Position numbers and translations under genes: made by a program | Assembly (NCBI GenBank): GCA_025936675.1 | Contig: JAICSX010000008.1 | Span: 7,162 to 71,161, forward strand | Direction: 5' to 3' | Length of the DNA: 64,000 nt | Source of the DNA: Sphingomonas sp. | GTDB taxonomy: Bacteria > Pseudomonadota > Alphaproteobacteria > Sphingomonadales > Sphingomonadaceae | Part shown: one piece after another, positions 28,476 to 38,246 of the stretch | How the letters are laid out: each line of letters opens with the position of its first letter | Numbering within the stretch: the stretch's first letter is position 1 | The notes under the pieces: generated by a model | Told to the model about the DNA's origin: nothing | The model's database searches: none | The model's input: the letters and a program-made list of their open reading frames with translations, nothing else

Positions 28476-30625
28476 CGATTAGCCTGTTCGGCCAATTCGA
28501 ATCTCTGAGCAGGAAAGCGTTCGGGGCGAATGGCCGCAAGCGGCGTCGCCGCGAGATGATGGAGCTCCTTCATTCGGGGCTGTTCGATCCGAGATGGTAT
28601 CTCGAATCGTACACCGACGTTCGCGAAAGCGGGGTGGATCCAGCCCGCCACTATCTCGAATCCGGTTGGCGCGAGGGGCGCGATCCAGGCCCGCAGTTCT
28701 GCACGACGGCCTACCTGCGCGCGAACGCCGATGTCGCGGCGCAGGACATCAACCCGCTACTCCACTACATTCAACACGGGCAGTCGGAAGGGCGGGGCGC
28801 TCCGGATCTGGTTGCCCCAGTCCGCGCACTGGTCGACGTTCTTGGCCAGTTCGGTCCAGCGGCGCCTTGCGCGCACTTTCCGCTGCCACAACAAGAGGTC
28901 GCGCGATGGACCCGCGCCGCTCGTATTCCGAATGGTCGCCGCTCCATCGAGATAGATGATTTCGTCGTCGCGATCGGCGCTGATGACAGCAGCTGCAAGA
29001 AGGCGCGGGAAGCGATTTCTTTACTCGGGTGGCTCGCCAGCGGAAGCGGCAGCGACTCCGCGGGAGCAGGACTGTCAGAAGGTGCCTGCACGTCACTTAT
29101 TGATGCATGGGACGCAGGCGCCGGGAGGTTTTGCACACGCTGGGCGACAGCCGAGCAGGCCATCGTAATTCGGGCGATACAGCAAATTGGCGACGAGCCG
29201 GAGCTAATCGGCGAGGGGTGCGTCACCCAAGAGCTCGACATCATTGACGCCAGGCCGAAGAATCCATTTTTTCCAATCCTCTTTCTCTTCAGCAATGTTG
29301 ACGGGTGCTTCATTGGTTATCGCCTCCTGACGTTTCCGTCGCTTTGCCGCGGTGGACTGCACCATCCGGAGCTTGTTGCGATCGCCCACGACAAGGATGG
29401 CAACCGTAGGTTCGATATCGCCGAGAGCGACGAGCGCCTCGGCAGGAAGTTGATCAGTCTGCGAAGTGGCGAAGAAACGCCGCTGATTCAGATAGTCGAG
29501 ATCGAATCAGAAGGAGCTGACGGGACTGATCCGATCTTTCAGGCCGACTTCCTTGATTGGCTGGCGAAGGTCGCGTGCGTTTCCGTCGCTTCGACAGATG
29601 ATGCTGAGAAGCTTTTCACCTCGGACCGCGTGATCAGAGTCGCCCGTCTTCGAACCGGCGGTCGCGCCGCACTGAAGATCGCCCATGACATGGTTCCCAC
29701 GGTCTCGATTCTCTGTGCCGGCCCTTCGCCGGGCGAGGCTGCGCATGAACTTCCCGGTTCCTTCATCGTGGCGTCAGACGATCCATCGGCTCCTGCCACA
29801 CTCGTACGACTGCCCGCCGGAATCGAGGTTGTGGACACCCCGGGATATAGCTCGGTGTTCCCGACAATTGTCCCACTAGCAACGGATGTGCCGCTGCCGG
29901 CCGATCCAGGCTTGGTCGCCATCCGGAAGGCGGCGCCCGCGCCGAGCGAAGCGGAGCTGCTCGTGCCGAGATCGTGTTTGAATGAGGCTCCGGATTTGCC
30001 TCCAATCAGCGGCCTGATTTGGCCAGATGATTGGGATCAGGGTCACCTCGTCCAGGCGCTCGAGTCTCTGGCGCTGCAAATCGCTGTTCCGGAGACGATG
30101 ATCTTCGTCGGCGAACCTCAGCCGAACGTTCGTCGTGCCGCTGCGCAGTTCTTCGACGATCGAGTGACGGTGGCCCGAGACGATGCCGAAGCGGCCGATC
30201 AGCTGGGGAGCGGAATTGTTATCCATGTCGGACCCGGCATCGTTCTTCATGACACGCGAACGCTGTCAGTTCTCGGATCACTGCTCTTGAGTCAGGGAGC
30301 GCAGTCGGTGTCTGCGCCTGTCGTGTTTGCAGAAACGCGCGGTAAAGGCTCGGTAGTCGCGCAGGCAGATGCATCGGGCATATCCATGGCGCTATTCAGG
30401 GGAGCGGCTATCCCGGTTGCCAAGCCGACAGGCGAGTTCTGGATGGCGTGCGCCGTCTCCGCCCGGGAGTGGCTTTCCCGACCGACCCCCAGGCTCGGAA
30501 ACGGGCTGCACATCTATTCGACGCTGGTGTCGGTGAGCACGCTCGATCGACGACATTCGCGCGAGCCGCGGATCAATCTTCCGGAGTCTCGCTTTGGCGT
30601 TTCGACGGACCTGGTGTTCGGATGA
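28472..30625 (+). CDS. Large protein of unknown function, copy 2, with N-terminal WYL/HYL module
   Basis: 717 residues from a GTG start that overlaps the previous stop (GTGA). Residues 38-109 are the WYL/HYL module. The rest is a paralogue of the protein at 24397-26538: it shares FPSLCRGGLHHPEL, a FLDWLAKV segment, MVPTVSIL and a C-terminal GT-A-like block (IVIHVGPGIVLHDTRTLSVL) without a DxD. Copy 1 lacks the N-terminal module. The stop overlaps the next start (ATGA). Function is unknown; position suggests a partner of the GT-B protein that follows. Confidence 0.6.
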   Translation: MTISLFGQFESLSRKAFGANGRKRRRREMMELLHSGLFDPRWYLESYTDVRESGVDPARHYLESGWREGRDPGPQFCTTAYLRANADVAAQDINPLLHYIQHGQSEGRGAPDLVAPVRALVDVLGQFGPAAPCAHFPLPQQEVARWTRAARIPNGRRSIEIDDFVVAIGADDSSCKKAREAISLLGWLASGSGSDSAGAGLSEGACTSLIDAWDAGAGRFCTRWATAEQAIVIRAIQQIGDEPELIGEGCVTQELDIIDARPKNPFFPILFLFSNVDGCFIGYRLLTFPSLCRGGLHHPELVAIAHDKDGNRRFDIAESDERLGRKLISLRSGEETPLIQIVEIESEGADGTDPIFQADFLDWLAKVACVSVASTDDAEKLFTSDRVIRVARLRTGGRAALKIAHDMVPTVSILCAGPSPGEAAHELPGSFIVASDDPSAPATLVRLPAGIEVVDTPGYSSVFPTIVPLATDVPLPADPGLVAIRKAAPAPSEAELLVPRSCLNEAPDLPPISGLIWPDDWDQGHLVQALESLALQIAVPETMIFVGEPQPNVRRAAAQFFDDRVTVARDDAEAADQLGSGIVIHVGPGIVLHDTRTLSVLGSLLLSQGAQSVSAPVVFAETRGKGSVVAQADASGISMALFRGAAIPVAKPTGEFWMACAVSAREWLSRPTPRLGNGLHIYSTLVSVSTLDRRHSREPRINLPESRFGVSTDLVFG
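28583..28798 (+). repeat. 72-residue WYL/HYL module, second copy
   Basis: Encodes residues 38-109 of the protein starting at 28472, beginning FDPRWYL. It lies only 143 bases after the first copy, on the other side of a gene junction. Confidence 0.75.
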
Positions 30626-32097
30626 AGCTCGTCGTTCTGATCCCATCTGCGGCTTACGCAGAAAGTGCTGGCGTTCGGATACGCTATGCGCGTCTCGTTT
30701 GTCCCTTGGGCCCGTTGGGGATCGAGCTTGAGACGATATCGATCGATTCTTTCGATCCGAATACAGCGGTCTGCGACGGCGCAATTCTCAGCAAGTGCCA
30801 TGACGCTCGAGCACTCGTCATTGCTGCGCTGCTGTCGCGACGGGCCATCCCCGTCGGCGTGGACCTGTTCGACGATTATTTCAGCCAGAGTGACGATAGC
30901 CGCCTCGGACGTTTCCGATCCTGGTTCACTCAGGCAATGCAATTTGTCAGCTTCGTGCTCTGCTCGACGGAGGTGATGGCAAAGGTTGTCAGGACCTATG
31001 CTCCCGGCGTTCCGCTTCACATCTTGAGCGATCCGGCGCCCGAGTTCGACGAGGCCGTCCTTTCCCAGACTCTGGCCCGCAAGCTGAGCGCCTTCCACTC
31101 CGACGGGGTTCTTCGGGCCTGCTGGTTCGGGATAGGCGATAATCCGTACTTCCCGGTTGGCCTCAGCGACCTGTTATCGTTTTCGAGCGAGCTTCGGTCG
31201 CTCGTCTCGGACGGGGTGCCGATCGAGTTCACCGTGCTGACGAACGCTCGCGCGCTGGATGCATCGGGCCTGGCGAGGATCGCTCGGCTGCCAATTTCTG
31301 CCACAGTGGAGCAGTGGTCATTGGAGCGTGAAGCGCAATTGCTTCGCCGCTGCATGCTCGCCTTCTTGCCCGTCAACGCACAACCGTTCAGTCGAGCAAA
31401 GTCGCTGAATCGCGCAGTGACGGCGCTCACCAGCGGCTGCCAGGTGCTGTCGGCGGGGTATCCGCTCTACGCTCCGTTGGACAGCTTCATTTATCGAGAG
31501 TCGGGGAACTTCCTGCGCGACCTTAGCTGCGCAAATCTGAAGTTAAGTAAGTCGACGGTTCGAGATCTCTCGCTGAAACTCGAAGAGATCGCATCGCCGG
31601 AGAGGGAGGCGAGATCCCTGGCTCAATTGCTCGGTGAAGTAAGGTCAAGCGCTCGACGGGATCATTCTTCAGAGGCGATTTACGTGCTGCATGGCTTCGG
31701 CACCAACCCATCCGTCAATGATCTCCTCAAAAAAGGCGCTGGTATTTCAGTCCGCAGTCCTTTTTGCGCTGGTCCGATCGACTGCGAAGTGCTCGTCAAT
31801 CTCACAGCCAGCGGTGAGCCGACGTTCTTGGTATCGGATAATGCCCGCTCGCGGCTGTCAGGTTCGCGGAGGAAGGAGGCCGCGTCAAAACAGCGCATCG
31901 GAGGTCGGAAGTTCTGGAAAATAGCGCCAGATGACGGCTCCGTACCTGATGAAGCGACGATATCGCCCAGCCTCGCGCTCCAGCTGGCGCGCTATGGGGC
32001 AGTGATGCGCCGCCTGATGGAGTTGCTGCCTAGTCTATTTGGACAAGGACAGACGATCGTCTCCGAGAATTCTCCGCTTCCGGTCGAAGTGCGCTAG
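30622..32097 (+). CDS. GT-B glycosyltransferase-like protein (copy 2)
   Basis: 491 residues from ATG 30622, chosen because it overlaps the previous stop by 4 bases and aligns with the start of the paralogue at 26535. Shared blocks are SAGVRIRYARL, DLFDDYFSQ, FVLCSTEVMAKVV, WFGIGDNPYFPVGL, FLPVNAQPFSRAKSLNRAVTAL and GCQVLSAGYPLY. It lacks the C-terminal WYL/HYL module of copy 1. No signal peptide. Likely a cytoplasmic transferase of the capsule locus; donor and acceptor unknown. Confidence 0.72.
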   Translation: MKLVVLIPSAAYAESAGVRIRYARLVCPLGPLGIELETISIDSFDPNTAVCDGAILSKCHDARALVIAALLSRRAIPVGVDLFDDYFSQSDDSRLGRFRSWFTQAMQFVSFVLCSTEVMAKVVRTYAPGVPLHILSDPAPEFDEAVLSQTLARKLSAFHSDGVLRACWFGIGDNPYFPVGLSDLLSFSSELRSLVSDGVPIEFTVLTNARALDASGLARIARLPISATVEQWSLEREAQLLRRCMLAFLPVNAQPFSRAKSLNRAVTALTSGCQVLSAGYPLYAPLDSFIYRESGNFLRDLSCANLKLSKSTVRDLSLKLEEIASPEREARSLAQLLGEVRSSARRDHSSEAIYVLHGFGTNPSVNDLLKKGAGISVRSPFCAGPIDCEVLVNLTASGEPTFLVSDNARSRLSGSRRKEAASKQRIGGRKFWKIAPDDGSVPDEATISPSLALQLARYGAVMRRLMELLPSLFGQGQTIVSENSPLPVEVR

Positions 32098-32104
32098 GCG
32101 AGCA

Positions 32105-34318
32105 ATGATTCAGCAGCCTGCGGCGATCTTTCTCGTCAACTTGATCCAGGACGTCACCATCTTGCGTCCCCTGGTGATCATGGCAGCGCGCGATTTCGGA
32201 TTCGACACCCGAATTCTCGTCTCAACCAAGTTCCGGCGCCGAGACTTGTTTGGAATTTGGGAAGCTGAGCTTGAGGCGCTGCGGCAGGAAACGGGCGCGC
32301 GCATCATTCTCTATAACAGCGACCTCGACGCCTTTCGGGAGCTCGACGGGACGGGGATCATCTTCAGCGCCAGCGAATCGAACGTGCCCGAGCATTCTGC
32401 GGCACACGCCGTCTTCCGCTACGCGCCCCCAACCTTCCTCAAGGTAACCGTCCAGCACGGCTTCGAGTGCGTCGGTTTCCGGCACAGCGCCGCACACGAC
32501 CGTGCATATGGCAAGCAAGTCTCCTTTGCCGCGGATATCGTGTGCGCGTGGCAGCCTGCCGCTTTGGAGCCAGCCTTGCCGCTTTCGCAGCGGGCGAAGC
32601 TGCAAGTCACCGGGCCGACAGCCGCGCTCCAGACGTTCAATGGTCCAATCAACCGCGACGGGCGACGCCGCGGGCTCGTCTGCGAAAATCTGCACTCCGT
32701 GCGACTGCGCTCATCGGAGAACCTCGGGCGTCAATTCCTCTCCACCTTCGAGCATTTTTGCGCTCAGATGGCCGAGGATGGCTCTGAGGTCGTTCTTCGG
32801 CCACATCCCGGCGGTCAATATGTCCTCAAGCACGGCGTTGAGCTTCCGTCGAACGTCGAGATCAACAACGCACCGATGTATCGCCTCGACTTGAGGAAGT
32901 TCAGCTATGGCATTTCCGCACCGTCGTCGGTGCTGGTCGACTTACTCTGCGCCGACGTTCCTACCGCCATCTGGCGAGACTCGAATGGCGATATCGACAC
33001 GAGCAATTATCCAGGGATCACGCAGGTTTCCAATGCCGGCGACTGGCGGGAATTCGCTCGCGAGGCGATAGCAGATCCAAAGCCATTCATTCGGCTGCAA
33101 CGGCAGTTTCTTGCCGATCAGCAGATGCCGATCGATCCCGCAGACGTTTTCGCCCGCTATGCAAGGATCTTCCAGGCCGCAGAGCGAATGTCCGTGCGAA
33201 GCCGCAGTGTTTCTGTGGATAAGCACCGCCTGCTCGTCGTCGCCAATGCGCACCTGCCGACGGTGCAGGTTTGTTTGGAGCGACCGCTGACTCAGCTCGT
33301 GCAGAGCGGCGTGCTCGCCATGACCTTGCTCACCGAAAGTCGGCTCAAGCAGGTTAGTGCTCGGATTGGACCGGAGCATATGAGAGGGTGGATCAACCAG
33401 GCCCTAGACCAGTTCGATCCCGGCGTCGTGATGTTCAGCCGGTACAGCGGACCGTTCTCGTTCATGATCGTGGATTGGGCGCGAGAGCGATCGGTGCCAA
33501 TCATCTATCATATCGATGACGACCTCCTGGGTGTTCCGCTGAGCCTCGGCGAGCGGAAACATGCCTACCATAACGCACCGGAGCGGATATCCGCGGTCCG
33601 ATCACTCCTTCAGTCAACCGATCTCGTTTACGCCTCAACCGAGGTGCTGCGTCAGCGATTGCTGGGATATTTCCCCGGACTTAATATCGTCGCGGGTCGA
33701 ATAAACGCCTCGGGTTATGCAATGCGGGCACCACGCCCCGGTCGTGCCCGCAAGATCGGCTACGTCGCCTCTGCTGATCATCTGCCCAACCTCTCGATGA
33801 TACTCCCGGTGATCGAAGGCGTGCTGGACCGGAATGCCGATCTTTCGTTCGAGCTTTTCGGTTCGATTCCTATTCCGTCGGTTCTCGATCGCTTCGGAGA
33901 CCGGATCACGCGCATCGAGCCGATTGCCGACTATGAAGAGTTCCTCGAGGCCTTGTGTGAACGCGAATGGGATATCGGCGTCTGTCCGCTCACCGGAACC
34001 GATTTCAATCGAACCAAATCGAACAACAAGTGGATCGAGTATACCGCGGCAGGAATTGCGGTCGTCGCCAGTAGTGGCATGGCCTATGACCAGTGCTGCT
34101 TGGGCGGAGCCGGATTTCTTGCAAGCAATCTGGACGAATGGCAGTCGGCCATCGATCGGCTGATCGTCGATGATGCCGAGCGGGTCGCGATGGTCAAGCG
34201 AGCCCAGCAGCGCCTCGAATCCGACTACGGGATCGCGGCGCATCGGCAACAGATCATCGACATCGTGCAGTTCGCGACGGAGCAGGCGGCGCGCAGCTTG
34301 GTTAGGGAGAATGCATGA
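32105..34318 (+). CDS. Two-domain transferase: CDP-glycerol-transferase-like plus GT4-like
   Basis: 737 residues from ATG 32105, 7 bases after the previous stop. Residues 1-360 match the single-domain protein at 14599-15672: [39 protein letters not shown] and [12 protein letters not shown]. Residues about 375-720 are a GT4-like GT-B domain: [47 protein letters not shown] and [15 protein letters not shown] as the donor-binding block. Inference: a dual transferase or polymerase-like enzyme of the capsule. Its stop overlaps the kdsA start (ATGA), tying it to Kdo supply. Confidence 0.75.
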   Translation: MIQQPAAIFLVNLIQDVTILRPLVIMAARDFGFDTRILVSTKFRRRDLFGIWEAELEALRQETGARIILYNSDLDAFRELDGTGIIFSASESNVPEHSAAHAVFRYAPPTFLKVTVQHGFECVGFRHSAAHDRAYGKQVSFAADIVCAWQPAALEPALPLSQRAKLQVTGPTAALQTFNGPINRDGRRRGLVCENLHSVRLRSSENLGRQFLSTFEHFCAQMAEDGSEVVLRPHPGGQYVLKHGVELPSNVEINNAPMYRLDLRKFSYGISAPSSVLVDLLCADVPTAIWRDSNGDIDTSNYPGITQVSNAGDWREFAREAIADPKPFIRLQRQFLADQQMPIDPADVFARYARIFQAAERMSVRSRSVSVDKHRLLVVANAHLPTVQVCLERPLTQLVQSGVLAMTLLTESRLKQVSARIGPEHMRGWINQALDQFDPGVVMFSRYSGPFSFMIVDWARERSVPIIYHIDDDLLGVPLSLGERKHAYHNAPERISAVRSLLQSTDLVYASTEVLRQRLLGYFPGLNIVAGRINASGYAMRAPRPGRARKIGYVASADHLPNLSMILPVIEGVLDRNADLSFELFGSIPIPSVLDRFGDRITRIEPIADYEEFLEALCEREWDIGVCPLTGTDFNRTKSNNKWIEYTAAGIAVVASSGMAYDQCCLGGAGFLASNLDEWQSAIDRLIVDDAERVAMVKRAQQRLESDYGIAAHRQQIIDIVQFATEQAARSLVRENA

Positions 34319-35160
34319 ACGTCGCGAGCGTCACAGTCGGCGAGAATATCCAGTTCGCCAACGATCGGCCGTTCGTTCTCGTCGGTGGAATGAACGTCAT
34401 TGAAGGGGAGGACATAACCCTCGCGGTCGCCGAACGCTTCGTCGAAGTGACAAGCGAGCTGGGAATTCCGTACGTATTCAAGGCGTCGTTCGACAAGGCG
34501 AACCGATCGTCGATCAACTCATTCCGCGGCCCCGGCCTCGTCGAAGGCCTGCGGGTGCTCGACAAGATCAAAAGCCGGTTTGGCGTTCCGCTTCTGACCG
34601 ACGTCCACGAGCCCGAGCAGGCGGCTCCCGTCGCCGAGGTCGTCGACATACTCCAAGTCCCGGCCTTCCTCGCCCGCCAGACGGACCTGGTATCGGCCAT
34701 CGCCCGCACCGGCGCGGCAATCAACATCAAGAAGCCGCAGTTCCTCGCGCCGCAGGAGATGCGCCACATCATCAACAAGTGCCGAGAAAGCGGGAACGAC
34801 CGCGTGATCCTGTGCGAGCGCGGGTCGAGCTTTGGCTACAATAACCTGGTGGTCGACATGCTCGGCATGGACCTGATGAAGCAGTTCGCGCCTGTCATGC
34901 TGGACGTCACCCACGCGCTTCAGAAGCCCGGCGGGCGAGCCGATAGCGCGGACGGCAGGCGTCAGCAGGCGGCTGCACTGGCCCGCTCCGGAATGGCGAT
35001 CGGCATTGCCGGCCTTTTCCTCGAGGCGCATCCCAACCCGGATGAGGCGCTTTGCGATGGTCCCTGCGCCCTTCCGCTCGATGCATTGAAATCGTACCTT
35101 GAGCAGATTCTTGCCATCGATCGGCTCGTCAAAGGGTTGGGCCCGCTGGTGATCGAATGA
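34315..35160 (+). CDS. kdsA: 3-deoxy-8-phosphooctulonate synthase (Kdo-8-P synthase)
   Basis: 281 residues, normal length for KdsA. The enzyme joins phosphoenolpyruvate and arabinose-5-phosphate to make Kdo-8-phosphate in the cytoplasm. Family motifs: [59 protein letters not shown] and DGPCALPL. A Kdo gene inside a locus with KpsC/KpsS-like proteins suggests a dedicated supply for the capsule lipid linker. No kdsB (CMP-Kdo synthase), kdsC or kdsD gene is in this window, so those steps must be encoded elsewhere. Confidence 0.96.
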   Translation: MNVASVTVGENIQFANDRPFVLVGGMNVIEGEDITLAVAERFVEVTSELGIPYVFKASFDKANRSSINSFRGPGLVEGLRVLDKIKSRFGVPLLTDVHEPEQAAPVAEVVDILQVPAFLARQTDLVSAIARTGAAINIKKPQFLAPQEMRHIINKCRESGNDRVILCERGSSFGYNNLVVDMLGMDLMKQFAPVMLDVTHALQKPGGRADSADGRRQQAAALARSGMAIGIAGLFLEAHPNPDEALCDGPCALPLDALKSYLEQILAIDRLVKGLGPLVIE

Positions 35161-35218
35161 GTCCGCTCAAAGGGTTTTTTCGTCAAAATCGGAGCATCGC
35201 GCTTGGAGAAAACCGGGC

Positions 35219-36085
35219 GTGAGCCGTCAAGTGGTCGTCTTTGGCGACAGCCATGTCCACGCCATCAAGGAGGCTGTGGAAGCGCGGGGCGCTTCGGGCG
35301 CCGCCGTCCCGATCGAGGTAAAGCGGCTGCTCAAGTCGAAGGCCATCGGCTCGCATGGAGACACGCGACGGCCATTGGTCGAGCGCTTAAAGCGCGCGGT
35401 TCAGAACCTAATCCGAAGCGGCCGGCCTTCGTTTTCCGGACATCAATGGATCGGCGACACTTCCCTTGACGAGTTCCTTCCGATCGCTCGCCGCTTGCAG
35501 AAGGACGACATCCTCGTGTCGGTGATCGGCGGCAATCAATACGCCGTTTTCAGCACAATCCAGCATCCCGTCCGGTTCGACTTTTGCCTGCCTGAAGCAG
35601 CCGCGCCCGAGTTAAACCAAGACGTCGAGCTGATCCCATTCCGCGGCCTGTATGACTATTTTTTCACTGCGCTGCAGCTTGGCGACGGCAAGACGCTTGA
35701 GGCGCTGCGCAATTCCACGCGCGCGAAGCTTGTCCATCTGCTGGCGCCGCCGCCCAAGAGTGACAACAGCTACATCGAGCAGCATCACGATACGCAATTC
35801 GCTGCTGCAGGGATCTCGAACATGGGGGTTTCGGCGCCGGAGCTCAGGATGAAGTTCTGGAAGCTGCAAAACCGCGCGATCGAAGAAATCTGCGGGAAGC
35901 TCGGGATTCAGACCATTCGCCCCCCCGAAGAAGCCCAGGATCCTGATGGATTCCTCTTGCGTCCTTACTACGCAGGCGACGCCACGCATGCGAACGTCCG
36001 GTATGGCGAACTCGTTCTGCAGCAGCTCGAGCGTGAATTCGGAGATGGGAATCCAGCGCGGGCCGGCATCCAAGCGGCGGCGTGA
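35219..36085 (+). CDS. SGNH/GDSL-like hydrolase-fold protein
   Basis: 288 residues from GTG with GGAGAA upstream. VVFGDSHVHAI near the start is block I with the nucleophile-type Ser, VIGGNQYAVF supplies the Gly/Asn positions, and GDATHANVRYGELV near the end has a D-x-x-H pair. This is the pattern of SGNH esterases that add or remove acetyl or other acyl groups from sugars. No signal peptide, so it acts in the cytoplasm. The next gene overlaps its stop, and both may act in turn on one sugar. Confidence 0.65.
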   Translation: MSRQVVVFGDSHVHAIKEAVEARGASGAAVPIEVKRLLKSKAIGSHGDTRRPLVERLKRAVQNLIRSGRPSFSGHQWIGDTSLDEFLPIARRLQKDDILVSVIGGNQYAVFSTIQHPVRFDFCLPEAAAPELNQDVELIPFRGLYDYFFTALQLGDGKTLEALRNSTRAKLVHLLAPPPKSDNSYIEQHHDTQFAAAGISNMGVSAPELRMKFWKLQNRAIEEICGKLGIQTIRPPEEAQDPDGFLLRPYYAGDATHANVRYGELVLQQLEREFGDGNPARAGIQAAA

Positions 36086-37158
36086 TGGCTAACCCCTACT
36101 CAAAGCTTCCCGATAGTGCGTTCTGGCGCCGTTCCGTTTCGTCCGTCCCGCCGGGCGAGGTTGACCCCGCGATCGGGTTCGACCTGGCAATTGAACGGGA
36201 CACTAAGATCGCGACGGCCGGTAGTTGCTTCGCCCAGCATATTTCGAGGCATCTCAGCGCAGCCGGCTACAACCACTACGTCGCCGAACCCGGTCACCCG
36301 CTGCTGCCCGAGGAAGTCCGGCAGGAGCAGGGGTACGGAACGTTCTCGTGCCGCTACGGGAACATCTACACGGCGCGTCAACTGCTCCAGCTGTTCGAAC
36401 GGGCGTACGGCCGATTCGAACCGTGCGAGGGCGCATGGTTCAAGGCTGGCGATATCGTTCTGGACCCGTTTCGTCCGACGGTTCAGCGCGGCGGCTTCAT
36501 ATCGGAAGCGGAGATGCTCCTCGATCGAGCCCAGCACCTGGCCGCCGTCAGGCGCATGTTCGAAACGCTGGATGTCTTTGTCTTCACGCTTGGCCTCAGC
36601 GAATGCTGGCGTTCCATCGAAGACGGGGCAGTTTTCCCGGTGTGTCCCGGAATTGAGGGGGGCACATTCGATCCGGCAAAATACGAATTCTATAATCAGC
36701 CGGTCGAGGACGTGATCGCCGACCTGCGGGCCTTCTGCCTGGGCCTGGCCCAGGTGAACCCACGCGCCGAAATCATTCTGACGGTGTCGCCGGTGCCGCT
36801 GATCGCCACCGCGCAGGAAGGGGAGCACGTGCTCTCCGCTACAACCTACTCTAAGTCGGTGCTCCGGGTTGCTGCCGACGTCACTCAGCGTGAGTTCGCT
36901 AATGTTCACTACTTCCCATCGTTCGAGATCGTCACGGGCAATTTCAACCGCGGCAGCTACTACGCTGACGACCTGCGGAACGTGACCGAGGCGGGAGTGG
37001 CGCACGTCATGCGCCTGTTCATGAAGCACGCGACGAAGGCCGGTACTCAGCAGGGCGTTTCCGGCGCGGCGGCTACAGTTCAGGCTGCAGATTATCTCAA
37101 GACTTCGCAGGAGCTTATAGACGTCGAGTGTGACGAAATTCTCTTGGACAGAAGCTAG
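36085..37158 (+). CDS. GSCFA-family protein
   Basis: 357 residues from ATG 36085; a GTG at 36082 overlaps the previous stop and is equally possible. TAGSCFAQHIS near residue 47 is the family-naming motif, which includes the Ser position related to SGNH enzymes. DVFVFTLGLSECW and TVSPVPLIATA follow as further family blocks. GSCFA proteins occur in polysaccharide clusters and are thought to be acyl- or esterase-type enzymes; the exact reaction is unknown. It is translationally coupled to the SGNH gene. Confidence 0.75.
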   Translation: MANPYSKLPDSAFWRRSVSSVPPGEVDPAIGFDLAIERDTKIATAGSCFAQHISRHLSAAGYNHYVAEPGHPLLPEEVRQEQGYGTFSCRYGNIYTARQLLQLFERAYGRFEPCEGAWFKAGDIVLDPFRPTVQRGGFISEAEMLLDRAQHLAAVRRMFETLDVFVFTLGLSECWRSIEDGAVFPVCPGIEGGTFDPAKYEFYNQPVEDVIADLRAFCLGLAQVNPRAEIILTVSPVPLIATAQEGEHVLSATTYSKSVLRVAADVTQREFANVHYFPSFEIVTGNFNRGSYYADDLRNVTEAGVAHVMRLFMKHATKAGTQQGVSGAAATVQAADYLKTSQELIDVECDEILLDRS

Positions 37159-37191
37159 ACTGCTAGCTCACACATCCGAGGGACTGAACCG

Positions 37192-38241
37192 TTGAACCTC
37201 TTTCATATGCTGCTCCGCGACGATCCAAATCTGATCGTCGAAGGCGAGGCGCTTCCAGCAAAGCATGAGATTGGCGGCGACACGTGGCGCGGGCTCGAAC
37301 TTCGCTCCGGCGGCGGCTTCACGATCCCGGACATCCGAAGGTTCGTGAATTTCCGAGCCTTCCCGCCGACCTGCGGCTGGATGGTCCAATCGCCGCGAAA
37401 TCTAGAGCTCGAAATTTCCTTCCACCGCCACGGGACGGACGAAGAGCTTTCATCGAGTAGGTTGGGCGGACGCTTCCAGCCGGTACCGCTGCCTTGGCCC
37501 CGCGCACTGTCGGGAGCGGTCGATCTCAAGGTGAGGGCAGTTGGCAAGGGTAGGGGATCTCTGTTCCTGGCCAATCATCGAGCCCTTTCGCGCCAATGGC
37601 TGATCGACCTTGCGGTTGGCCGAGGCGTCGAGCTGGGGCCGGGTCCGCAACCGCAAATCCTCCCGAGCGACAAAGTCGACGTCGTCTACATCGAGCAAAT
37701 GCCGCCAACCGAATGGAACCAATTGTACAACAAGAGCGGCAAGTTTCAGGTGAAGCCGGAACTCTGGGATAACTATGTCGTCGGCGAGGCCTCAAATTTG
37801 CCGATGCCCGACGGATCGCTGGATTTCATCTTTGGGAGTCACGTCTTCGAGCATCTTGCAAATCCCATCGGCCACCTGAAGCGCTGGAAACGCAAGCTCG
37901 CGCCCGGCGGTAAGGTCATCTGCGTCGTTCCGGACCTCGGTGGGACTAAGGATGCGGTGCAGGAGCGGAGTACATTGGAAGAATGGCGCCAGGAACTTGA
38001 AGACGACGTCTGGCTGCCTGTTGAGCGCCACTATGTGCGCCATCTGCGTCGTGCGCCCGATCACCCCTCGGTCATCGCGGCAATGGAGCGAAACGAATCA
38101 ATCCATGCGCATTATTATGACAGCTTGAATTGCCAGATATTGCTGGATTTTGCAGTCAGCAACTTGGGGTACGTCGACTATGTGATCGAGTACACGCCTA
38201 ACCACAAAGACTTCCATTTCGTTCTGAAAAACGGTGCGTAA
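37192..38241 (+). CDS. Class I SAM-dependent methyltransferase with extra N-terminal domain
   Basis: 349 residues from a TTG start preceded by GAGGGA. The C-terminal half has a methyltransferase fold: VELGPGPQPQILPS (motif I, variant), VGEASNLPMPDGSLDFIFGSHVFEHLANP (motifs II-IV, given here as blocks), and a KLAPGGKVICVVPD strand. The first 120 residues are of unknown type and may bind the glycan. It ends 5 bases from the convergent oxygenase gene. Likely methylates a capsule sugar or a terminal group. Confidence 0.75.
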   Translation: MNLFHMLLRDDPNLIVEGEALPAKHEIGGDTWRGLELRSGGGFTIPDIRRFVNFRAFPPTCGWMVQSPRNLELEISFHRHGTDEELSSSRLGGRFQPVPLPWPRALSGAVDLKVRAVGKGRGSLFLANHRALSRQWLIDLAVGRGVELGPGPQPQILPSDKVDVVYIEQMPPTEWNQLYNKSGKFQVKPELWDNYVVGEASNLPMPDGSLDFIFGSHVFEHLANPIGHLKRWKRKLAPGGKVICVVPDLGGTKDAVQERSTLEEWRQELEDDVWLPVERHYVRHLRRAPDHPSVIAAMERNESIHAHYYDSLNCQILLDFAVSNLGYVDYVIEYTPNHKDFHFVLKNGA

Positions 38242-38246
38242 TCCAT

